Assembly: GCA_964581365.1 (NCBI GenBank) | Contig: CAZOOF010000051.1 | Coordinates: forward strand, 1 to 15,141 | Direction of reading: 5' to 3' | DNA: 15,141 nucleotides | Source: JAITWN01 sp964581365 | GTDB taxonomy: Bacteria > Pseudomonadota > Gammaproteobacteria > SZUA-140 | Part shown: positions 1 through 6,128 of the stretch, in pieces | How the letters are laid out: each line of letters begins with the position of its first letter | Position numbering within the stretch: position 1 is the stretch's first letter | The notes under the pieces: model-generated | The model's database searches: none | Told to the model about the DNA's origin: nothing | What the model saw: the letters and a program-made list of their open reading frames with translations, nothing else | Position numbers and translations under genes: made by a program

Positions 1-1058
1 ATGTCGATGAAATCGATGATGATGATTCCACCGAGATTGCGCAGCCTCAGCTGGCGCGCGATCGCCTGCGCCGCTTCCAGATTGGTCTTGAAGATCGTCT
101 CTTCGAGGTTGCGGTGGCCAACGAAAGCGCCGGTATTGACGTCGATGGTGGTCATCGCCTCGGTCTGATCGATGAAGAGATGCCCGCCGGACTTGAGCTG
201 AACCTTGCGTTCGAGCGCCTTGCGTATCTCGTCCTCGATCGAATAGAGGTCGAAGATCGGCCGCTCGCCCGGATAATGCTCGATCCGGTCGACGAGTTCG
301 GGAACGAATGCGCGGGCAAATTCGACGACCGCCTGCAGCGTTTCGCGCGAATCGATGCGCACCGTCTCCACGCGTCCGCGGCGCAGATCACGCAGCACCC
401 GCTGCACCAGCGGCAGCGCGCGGTAGACCAGCCGTTCGCCATCCCCCGATGCGGTGGCGGCACGCTCCTGAACCTTGCTCCACAGCTTGCGCAGGAAGCG
501 CTCGTCCTCCTCCAGATCCTCACGCGTGGCGCCTTCGGCGGCGGTGCGAATGATATAGCCGCCGCTGGCGTCGGTACGGATTTCGGCGAGCAGATCGCGC
601 AGCCGGGTACGTTCCGCCTCGTCCTCGATCTTCTGCGAGATGCCGATGTTGCTCATCGCTGGCATGAAGACCAGATAGCGTGATGGAATGCTGATATGCA
701 TGGTGAGGCGCGCCCCCTTGCTGCCGAGGGGATCCTTGATCACCTGCACCAGAACGTCCTGTCCTTCCCGCAACAGCAAGGTGATGTTGTCGGGGGAACG
801 CCGTTCGCCCTGGTTGCCGTCCGTCTCGCCGGGCGGCAGTATGTCCTGGGCGTGGAGGAAAGCAGTGCGCTCGAGTCCCAGCTCGATGAACGCCGCCTGC
901 ATGCCGGGCAGCACGCGGCTGACACGCCCGCGATAGATATTGCCGACCAGACCGCGCCGGCTGGCGCGCTCCACATACAGCTCCTGCAGCAGCCCGTTCT
1001 CCACGATCGCGACGCGGGTTTCCCTGGGCGTCACGTTGACCAGAACTTCATCGCTCAT
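1..1058 (-). CDS. rng: Ribonuclease G, N-terminal 352 residues (3' end outside window)
   Basis: Endoribonuclease of the RNase E/G family. It cuts single-stranded A/U-rich RNA and in E. coli matures the 5' end of 16S rRNA. The reading frame opens with MSDEVLVNVTPRETRVAIVE and runs off the left edge without a stop. An S1-type RNA-binding domain lies at about residues 35-120 (GNIYRGRVSRVLPGMQAAFI, then KDPLGSKGARLT and PSRYLVFMP). The DNase I-like catalytic part shows both metal-binding aspartate motifs: TTIDVNTGAFVGHRN around D306 and IIIIDFID at 349-352. The Zn-link cysteines and the C-terminal small domain lie beyond the window. The start ATG shares the ATGA overlap with the maf stop codon. 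Ribosome binding is weak (GGCGGA about 6 bases upstream), so translation is probably coupled to maf. RNase E is unlikely: E. coli RNase G aligns almost residue for residue through IRTAAEG and LERKVQLKSGG. Confidence 0.95.
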   Translation of the reverse strand, partial: MSDEVLVNVTPRETRVAIVENGLLQELYVERASRRGLVGNIYRGRVSRVLPGMQAAFIELGLERTAFLHAQDILPPGETDGNQGERRSPDNITLLLREGQDVLVQVIKDPLGSKGARLTMHISIPSRYLVFMPAMSNIGISQKIEDEAERTRLRDLLAEIRTDASGGYIIRTAAEGATREDLEEDERFLRKLWSKVQERAATASGDGERLVYRALPLVQRVLRDLRRGRVETVRIDSRETLQAVVEFARAFVPELVDRIEHYPGERPIFDLYSIEDEIRKALERKVQLKSGGHLFIDQTEAMTTIDVNTGAFVGHRNLEETIFKTNLEAAQAIARQLRLRNLGGIIIIDFID

Positions 1059-1642
1059 GCTCGATCCGCCATCATCATTGGCTCCGGCAGCACCCCATGC
1101 GCCGCCAGCAACTCCGCCGTCTCGCACAGCGGCAGACCCACCACTCCGCTGTAGCTGCCGTCGACGCGAGCGACGAAAATCGCACCCAGACCCTGAACAG
1201 CATAGCCACCAGCCTTGTCCCGCGGCTCGCCCGTCTCCCAGTAGGCCAGAGCTTCCCGGCGCATTATCGGACGCATCCACACCCGGCTCACGGAGAGCCT
1301 CAGCGCGTCGGCGCGAGCACCGTTGCCCGCCAGGGCGATCGCCGTCATGACGCGATGCTCCCGGCCCGCCAGGGCCAACAGCATCGCCACGCCATGATCT
1401 CGATCGCGGGGCTTCAACAAGACCTCGTCGTCGAGCACCACGGCGGTATCGGCGCCGAGCGCCAGGGCGCCTTCAGCGGCGAGCGCGCCCGCCTGTGCCT
1501 TGGCCTTCGCCAGCCGTTTCACATAGTCCGCTGGCGCTTCGCCCGCCAGCGGGGCTTCATCGACATCGACGGCGCATACGCGATGCCGGATGCCGACCTG
1601 CTCCAGCAGCGCGGTGCGCCGCGGCGACGCTGAAGCCAGCAC
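1055..1642 (-). CDS. maf: Maf/YhdE-family nucleoside triphosphate pyrophosphatase
   Basis: Maf proteins hydrolyse non-canonical or pyrimidine NTPs (dTTP/UTP in the YhdE subgroup) to the monophosphate and pyrophosphate, cleaning the nucleotide pool. Visible motifs: LASASPRR at the N-terminus, the KAKAQAGALA helix, LGADTAVVLDDEVLLKPRD with the catalytic aspartate, GREHRVMTAIAL, GEPRDKAGGYAVQGLG and the C-terminal GSYSGVVGLPL. The sequence follows E. coli YhdE closely. The listed start is the GTG at 1642. It has no ribosome-binding site and removes the first residues of strand 1. The frame stays open up to the rlmH stop and encodes LDTKPLVLASASPRR. Homology and a GGGGGTGAGG stretch favour initiation at CTG (1660) or even ACG (1654), neither of them a standard choice. 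The 3' end overlaps rng by 4 bases. Confidence 0.93.
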   Translation of the reverse strand: MLASASPRRTALLEQVGIRHRVCAVDVDEAPLAGEAPADYVKRLAKAKAQAGALAAEGALALGADTAVVLDDEVLLKPRDRDHGVAMLLALAGREHRVMTAIALAGNGARADALRLSVSRVWMRPIMRREALAYWETGEPRDKAGGYAVQGLGAIFVARVDGSYSGVVGLPLCETAELLAAHGVLPEPMMMADRA

Positions 1643-1663
1643 AAGCGGTTTCGTGTCCAGACC

Positions 1664-2134
1664 TCACCCCCGATGATACGGATGACCGCGACATATGGAC
1701 CAGGCGCGATACAGCTGCTCAGCGACCAGGATGCGGACGAGGGCGTGGGGAAGCGTGAGCGGGGACAGGGACCAACGCAGCTCGGCCCGCTCGAGACAGG
1801 CGGGCGCAAGACCGTCGGGACCACCGATCATGATGGCGAGATCGCGCCCTTCCTGCATCCAGCGCGCCATGCGGGTGGCCAGTTCTTCGGTGCTCCACAA
1901 CTGCCCGCGCACATCGAGCGCCAGGACGCGCGCGCCGGCAGGCGCCGCCTGCAACAGCCGCTCGCCTTCCTGTGTCATCAGCCGCGCAATATCGGCATTG
2001 CGGCCACGCCGTCCTGCGGGAACCTCGGTCAGATGCAGCGCGCACTCCGGCGGCAGCCGTTTCGCGAACTCACGATAACCCTCGCTGACCCAGGCATCGG
2101 GCTTCTCCCCCACCGCCAGCAGATGGATTCGCAT
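1664..2134 (-). CDS. rlmH: 23S rRNA (pseudouridine-1915-N3)-methyltransferase RlmH
   Basis: SPOUT-class methyltransferase that adds the m3 group to pseudouridine 1915 in helix 69 of 23S rRNA on assembled 70S ribosomes. The protein of 156 residues (E. coli has 155) shows EVPAGRRGRNADIARLM, the SAM-knot motif LAIMIGGPDGLAPA and the family-defining C-terminus LVAEQLYRAWSICRGHPYHR. The start is set at ATG 2134 because MRIHLLAVGEK aligns with the E. coli N-terminus. A GTG three codons upstream (2143) is possible, and neither has a strong ribosome-binding site. It lies 32 bases behind rsfS, the usual partner order (ybeB-ybeA). Its TGA stop is in the same frame as the downstream maf gene. Confidence 0.96.
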   Translation of the reverse strand: MRIHLLAVGEKPDAWVSEGYREFAKRLPPECALHLTEVPAGRRGRNADIARLMTQEGERLLQAAPAGARVLALDVRGQLWSTEELATRMARWMQEGRDLAIMIGGPDGLAPACLERAELRWSLSPLTLPHALVRILVAEQLYRAWSICRGHPYHRG

Positions 2135-2166
2135 CTTCGTCACTCAGTGCCGAGACGCGGAAGAAC

Positions 2167-2520
2167 TCACCGCGCTGGTCCGCTCCCCGCCTCGCTCCCG
2201 TCGAACCCCCACAGCTTCTCCAACTGGTAGAACTCGCGCACTTCGGGACGCATGACATGGACGATGACATCACCGAGATCGACCAGCGCCCATTGCGCGT
2301 GCGTCTCTCCCTCCACGCCAAGCGGTTTCACGCCGGCCTCGCGCGCCTTCTCTACCACGCCATCGGTCACCGAGCGCACGTGCCGGTCCGAGGTGCCGCT
2401 GGCAACCAGCATGTAATCGGTGATGCTCGACACTTTGCGCACGTCGAGCACCGTGATGTCCACGGCCTTCATCTCCTCGAGCGCCGCTCGGGCGAGATCT
2501 CTCAATTCTTCGGCTGTCAT
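2167..2520 (-). CDS. rsfS: Ribosome silencing factor RsfS
   Basis: RsfS (YbeB, Iojap family) binds protein uL14 on the 50S subunit and blocks subunit joining when nutrients are scarce. The whole 117-residue protein is the single family domain: an N-terminal helix (AEELRDLARAALEEMKA), then DITVLDVRKVSSITDYMLVASGTSDRHVRS, the conserved GETHAQWALVDLGDVIVHVM stretch and the REFYQLEKLW signature near the end, followed by a short variable tail. The start ATG overlaps the nadD stop by 4 bases (ATGA). Position between nadD and rlmH is the common proteobacterial order. Confidence 0.97.
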   Translation of the reverse strand: MTAEELRDLARAALEEMKAVDITVLDVRKVSSITDYMLVASGTSDRHVRSVTDGVVEKAREAGVKPLGVEGETHAQWALVDLGDVIVHVMRPEVREFYQLEKLWGFDGSEAGSGPAR

Positions 2521-3185
2521 GCCAACTCCGTTTCGCCCGTCGGGCTGTTCAGGTAAAGCCGCTCGCGGCGGATATGATCGAGCACGCGATCGGGCAGCAG
2601 ATATCTGACGCTGCGTCCGCGGGCAATCGAATCACGGATCCGGCTTGCGGAGATGTCCAGCTGGGTCACCGGCTGCAACAGGATCAGACCAGCCGGCCGC
2701 CGCCGCAGCTCGCGCGGCTCATCCACTCTCCGCGTCTCCAACAGTTCCCGCAGCGGCGCCGCCGCCGAGGCCGGATCCGCGCCGGGACGACACATGACGA
2801 TCAGGTGCGCCAACTCGATCAGACGCTCCCAGCGGCTCCATGAGGGCAGCCCCAGAAACGCATCCATGCCAAGAAGCAGACACAGCGAGACATCAGGAAG
2901 TTCCTGGCGCAGTGACAGCAGCGTATCCACCGTATAGGAGGGACCATCGCGGCGCAGTTCACGCGTATCGATCTCGAAGCCCGGATGATCGCTGGTGGCG
3001 GCCTCGAGCATCGCGAGGCGACGGGCCGCGTCGGCGGCGGGCTGCCGGCGGTGAGGCGGCTGCCCGCAGGGGATGAACCGCACCTTCTCCAGCCCGCATT
3101 CCTGCTGCACCTCGAGTGCGCAACGCAGGTGTCCGTGGTGTACCGGATCGAAAGTGCCGCCGAGGATACCGATCACGCGCAACAT
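2517..3185 (-). CDS. nadD: Nicotinate-nucleotide adenylyltransferase
   Basis: Converts nicotinate mononucleotide plus ATP to deamido-NAD and pyrophosphate, a late step of NAD biosynthesis. Numbering from the upstream TTG described below, the nucleotidyltransferase signature GGTFDPVHHGH is at about residues 12-22, GPSYTVDTL at 84-92, LLLGMDAF at 107-113 and the second ATP-binding motif ISASRIR at 181-187. Length (222-225 residues) is normal. I chose ATG 3185 because MLRVIGILGGTFDP matches typical N-termini. An in-frame TTG at 3194 sits 4 bases behind GGGAG and could be the real start, adding three residues. The gene follows proA after about 60 bases and overlaps rsfS at its 3' end. Confidence 0.96.
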   Translation of the reverse strand: MLRVIGILGGTFDPVHHGHLRCALEVQQECGLEKVRFIPCGQPPHRRQPAADAARRLAMLEAATSDHPGFEIDTRELRRDGPSYTVDTLLSLRQELPDVSLCLLLGMDAFLGLPSWSRWERLIELAHLIVMCRPGADPASAAAPLRELLETRRVDEPRELRRRPAGLILLQPVTQLDISASRIRDSIARGRSVRYLLPDRVLDHIRRERLYLNSPTGETELA

Positions 3186-3249
3186 GGCGGGCAAGCCGCT
3201 CCCGGGGCGCGCTGACGCTCAGGCCCAGCCCAGATCCCCGGCCTCCCCG

Positions 3250-4506
3250 TCACGTGCGGCCGTGTCCGTCGCCGATGACGACGAACTTCTGCGAGGTCAG
3301 CCCCTCGAGTCCGACCGGGCCGCGGGCATGCAGCTTGTCGGTGCTGATGCCGATCTCCGCGCCCAGTCCATATTCGTAGCCGTCGGCAAAGCGGGTCGAG
3401 GCATTCAGCATCACCGAACTCGAATCGACCTCACGCAGGAAACGCTGCGCCCGCGCCAGGTCTTCGGTTACGATCGCCTCGGTGTGCCCGGTGCCGTAAC
3501 GATAGATGTGCTCCATCGCTTCATCGATCCCGGCGACGATACGAATGGAGAGAATCGGCGCGAGATACTCGGTGCGCCAATCCTCTTCCGTCGCCTCCAG
3601 CACATCGGGAAGAATCGCGCGGGTCGCCGCGCAGCCACGCAGTTCCACCCCCTTCTCGCGATAGCGCTCGGCCAGCACGGGCAGCACGCTCGGAGCGATA
3701 CCACTGGCCACCAGCAACGTCTCCATCGTGTTGCAGGTCCCATAGCGCTGGGTCTTGGCGTTCACGGCAACCGCCACGGCCTTGTCCGGATCGGCCCGGT
3801 CATCGATGTAGACGTGGCACACGCCCGCATAGTGCTTGATCACCGGCACCTGCGATTCGCGCATTACCCGGTCGATCAGACTCTGACCGCCGCGCGGCAC
3901 GATGATGTCGACATACTCCTGCATGCGCAGCAGCTCGCCGACCGCAGCGCGATCGGTCACGCCGACCACCTGCACCGCATCAGCTGGCAGCCCCGCGGCG
4001 GCAAGCCCGGCATGGACGCAGGCCGCGATCGCCTGATTGGCTTGGAGCGCCTCGGAGCCCCCGCGCAGGATGGCTGCGTTGCCCGACTTCAGACACAGGC
4101 CGGCCGCATCCGCGGTCACGTTGGGGCGCGCCTCGTATATGATGCCGATGACGCCGAGCGGGACACGCATGCGGCCGACCTGGATGCCGGATGGCCGGTA
4201 CGACAGATCAGTCACCGTGCCGACTGGATCGGGCATGGCCGCGATCTGCCGCAATCCGTCGCTCATCGCGCGGACGCGTTCAGGATTGAGCGTCAGCCGA
4301 TCGATCAGCGCGCTCTCCAGCCCCTGACCGCGCGCTGCATCCAGGTCACGAGCGTTGGCTTCGAGCAAACGCTCTTCGGCCTTTTCCAGCGCATCGGCGA
4401 TCGCCTCGAGCGCGCGATTCTTGGCGCCGGTCGAAGCCCGCGCCATGTCGCGCGCGGCCTTGCGGGCGCGGCGACCGATGTCCTGCATGTATTCAGCGAT
4501 ATCCAC
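3250..4506 (-). CDS. proA: Glutamate-5-semialdehyde dehydrogenase (gamma-glutamyl phosphate reductase)
   Basis: NADPH-dependent reduction of gamma-glutamyl phosphate to glutamate-5-semialdehyde, the second step of proline synthesis. The aldehyde-dehydrogenase fold is complete: GAKNRALEAIADAL near the N-terminus, RVPLGVIGIIYEARPNVTAD, CLKSGNAAILRGGSEA, IVPRGGQSLI, the catalytic cysteine in RYGTCNTMETLL (C258 counting from the chosen start) and the C-terminal GRGPVG-type element, here ARGPVGLEGLTSQKF. The start is set at GTG 4506, preceded by GGGAAG with good spacing, giving 418 residues (E. coli 417). An ATG at 4542 would add 12 residues with no family counterpart. The start overlaps the holA 3' end by 14 bases. 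The partner proB is not in the window. ProA lying between HolA and NadD is a less common variant of this cluster. Confidence 0.96.
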   Translation of the reverse strand: MDIAEYMQDIGRRARKAARDMARASTGAKNRALEAIADALEKAEERLLEANARDLDAARGQGLESALIDRLTLNPERVRAMSDGLRQIAAMPDPVGTVTDLSYRPSGIQVGRMRVPLGVIGIIYEARPNVTADAAGLCLKSGNAAILRGGSEALQANQAIAACVHAGLAAAGLPADAVQVVGVTDRAAVGELLRMQEYVDIIVPRGGQSLIDRVMRESQVPVIKHYAGVCHVYIDDRADPDKAVAVAVNAKTQRYGTCNTMETLLVASGIAPSVLPVLAERYREKGVELRGCAATRAILPDVLEATEEDWRTEYLAPILSIRIVAGIDEAMEHIYRYGTGHTEAIVTEDLARAQRFLREVDSSSVMLNASTRFADGYEYGLGAEIGISTDKLHARGPVGLEGLTSQKFVVIGDGHGRT

Positions 4507-5536
4507 TTTCTTCTTCCCGAATGGCAGTAACCGGAAATGCACCAGCGATGATCAGGGTCAATTGTAGCAAGTCGTCCCAGGCATTGCCCGGCGCCTGACC
4601 TTTCGCCACCCGGTCGATGTGCGCGGCGCGGCGCAGCAGCTCCCACCACGCCCGCCGGCCATGCCGCCGCAGGGCGCGTTCGATCAAACCCTGGCGGCGA
4701 GACCAGACGCGATCGAAACGCAGCGACTGCTCGAGATTCTCGCCGGCTTCGCGCCGGGCGGCGAAGCCCGCATGGTCGCGGATGGTGCGGGTCAGCGCCC
4801 ACAGCACCAGCGGCGGTTCCACGCCTTCCTCGCGCAAGCCTCTCATCACGCGCAGGCAGCGCGGCACATCGCCGGCGAGGGCGGCGTCGGAGAGGTCGAA
4901 AATGTCATAGCGGGCGCTGTCCGCCACCGCCTGCAGCACTTCCTCGGCTTCGATCGAGCCCGGGCCGCGCAGCAGCAGAATCTTCTCGATTTCCTGCACA
5001 CAGGCCAGCAGATTGCCTTCCGAGCGCTCGGCCAGCAGTTCGGCGGCTCCTTTGCCCGGTCTCAGTCCACGCATCGACATGCGGCGCGCCACCCAGCCCG
5101 GCAACTGGGCCTGATCGGGTGGCCACAGGTGCAACACCGCGCCGGCCCGTTCGATCGCGGTGTACCACTTACTCTTCTGCAACTGACTGTCCAGCCTGGG
5201 AAAGACGATCAACAGCAGGGTGTCGTCCGGCGGCTGCGCCGCATACTCCCGGAGCGGCTCGCTGCCATCCCCGATCCTGGCTGCGGAAAACCGCAGCTCG
5301 ATCAGGCGACGGACAGCGAACAGGGAGAGATTGCCCGCGACCTGATGCAGCGCATTCCAGTCGAAGGATCCGTCGACTTCGAACACCGTGCGATCACTGA
5401 AACCCTGGGCGCGTGCCGCAGCCCGGATCGCGTCGCAGGACTCCTGTACCAGCAGAGGCTCATCGCCGCTCACCAGGTAGATCGGAGCCAGCGATCCCTC
5501 GAGGTGTCCCGGGAGTTGGTCCGCGCGCAGCTTCAC
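4493..5536 (-). CDS. holA: DNA polymerase III delta subunit
   Basis: The delta subunit of the clamp loader; it opens the beta clamp so that it can be loaded on primed DNA. The 347-residue product (E. coli 343) starts VKLRADQLPGHLEGSLAPIYLVSGDEPLLVQE, the usual degenerate AAA-type N-terminal domain. It continues with the beta-contact region near LSLFAVRRLIELRF, then LLLIVFPRLDSQLQKSKWY, ERSEGNLLACVQEIEKILLL and the helical C-terminal collar domain. The start is GTG 5536, preceded by GAGGA at 7 bases and overlapping the lptE stop (GTGA). The reading frame stays open upstream through lptE in another frame, but that extension has no family support. The adjacent lptE-holA order is standard. Confidence 0.95.
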   Translation of the reverse strand: MKLRADQLPGHLEGSLAPIYLVSGDEPLLVQESCDAIRAAARAQGFSDRTVFEVDGSFDWNALHQVAGNLSLFAVRRLIELRFSAARIGDGSEPLREYAAQPPDDTLLLIVFPRLDSQLQKSKWYTAIERAGAVLHLWPPDQAQLPGWVARRMSMRGLRPGKGAAELLAERSEGNLLACVQEIEKILLLRGPGSIEAEEVLQAVADSARYDIFDLSDAALAGDVPRCLRVMRGLREEGVEPPLVLWALTRTIRDHAGFAARREAGENLEQSLRFDRVWSRRQGLIERALRRHGRRAWWELLRRAAHIDRVAKGQAPGNAWDDLLQLTLIIAGAFPVTAIREEESGYR

Positions 5537-6102
5537 GGGGTTTCCTCGTGCGCGGATCGTGGTGAGTCCTCGACTGCGCCCTCCCCGGCATCTTCGAGAG
5601 CGGAGAATTCGCTGACCTGGATCCGACGCATTATCTGCATCACCGCATTGCGCTGCATGTCCCGGAAGAGGAATTCCTCCTCGTTGCTCTTGGCGATGAC
5701 ATCGGTCTCGTCGAAGGAGAAACTGCGCGACAGGGAGATGGTTTCGGGAGCAATCACCCGGCGGCCGGCGCGATCCTCGCCGTGCCAGTCGAGCTGGTAG
5801 ATCAACTGGTATTCCTGCACGCGACCGCGGGTGCCCACCGACTGCACACGGCGCTCGCGCCGGACATCGACGACCGCCACGATCAGACTGGCCTGCGCCG
5901 GAGCCGGCGCCACCTCCGCTCCGGCCATGCGCAGCATCTGGCTCAATTCGAGCGCTGCGGGATCGCCTCCGCGCACGAAGACCGGCGGAATCGATGCAAA
6001 CTCGCCCTGAGACCCTCGCAGATGGAAACCGCAACCCGCCAAGAGGAGCAGCGCCATTGCCAGCGCCGCCCATCGCCTGCCCGTCCGCACCCGGTTCAGC
6101 AT
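5533..6102 (-). CDS. lptE: LPS-assembly lipoprotein LptE
   Basis: Outer-membrane lipoprotein that plugs the LptD barrel and delivers lipopolysaccharide to the cell surface. The N-terminus has a basic stretch, a hydrophobic segment (ALAMALLLLAGC) and a lipobox LAGC, with the lipidated cysteine at C24 followed by GFHLRG, the hallmark of LptE/RlpB. The mature protein shows alternating strands (QASLIVAVVDVRRERRV, YQLIYQLDW) and the ETISLSRSFSFDETDVIAKSNEEEFLFRDM block typical of the family. The last 20 or so residues are acidic and low in complexity. Gene position between leuS and holA is the conserved arrangement; it lies 26 bases behind leuS and overlaps holA by 4. Confidence 0.94.
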   Translation of the reverse strand: MLNRVRTGRRWAALAMALLLLAGCGFHLRGSQGEFASIPPVFVRGGDPAALELSQMLRMAGAEVAPAPAQASLIVAVVDVRRERRVQSVGTRGRVQEYQLIYQLDWHGEDRAGRRVIAPETISLSRSFSFDETDVIAKSNEEEFLFRDMQRNAVMQIMRRIQVSEFSALEDAGEGAVEDSPRSAHEETP

Positions 6103-6128
6103 CCGCGCCGTGTCCGTCGCGGCCCCAC

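Noticed and set aside
3073..4530. Plus-strand open frame of 485 codons opposite proA and the nadD start
   Set aside because: It overlaps complete proA and nadD in antisense, has no family features and no plausible ribosome-binding site.
4619..5800. Plus-strand open frame of 393 codons opposite holA and lptE
   Set aside because: Same antisense pattern; the minus-strand genes carry the conserved motifs and overlapping junctions.
5537..6073. N-terminal extension of holA through lptE (526-codon frame)
   Set aside because: HolA family proteins begin near GTG 5536, which has a ribosome-binding site. The upstream part is lptE read in the wrong frame.
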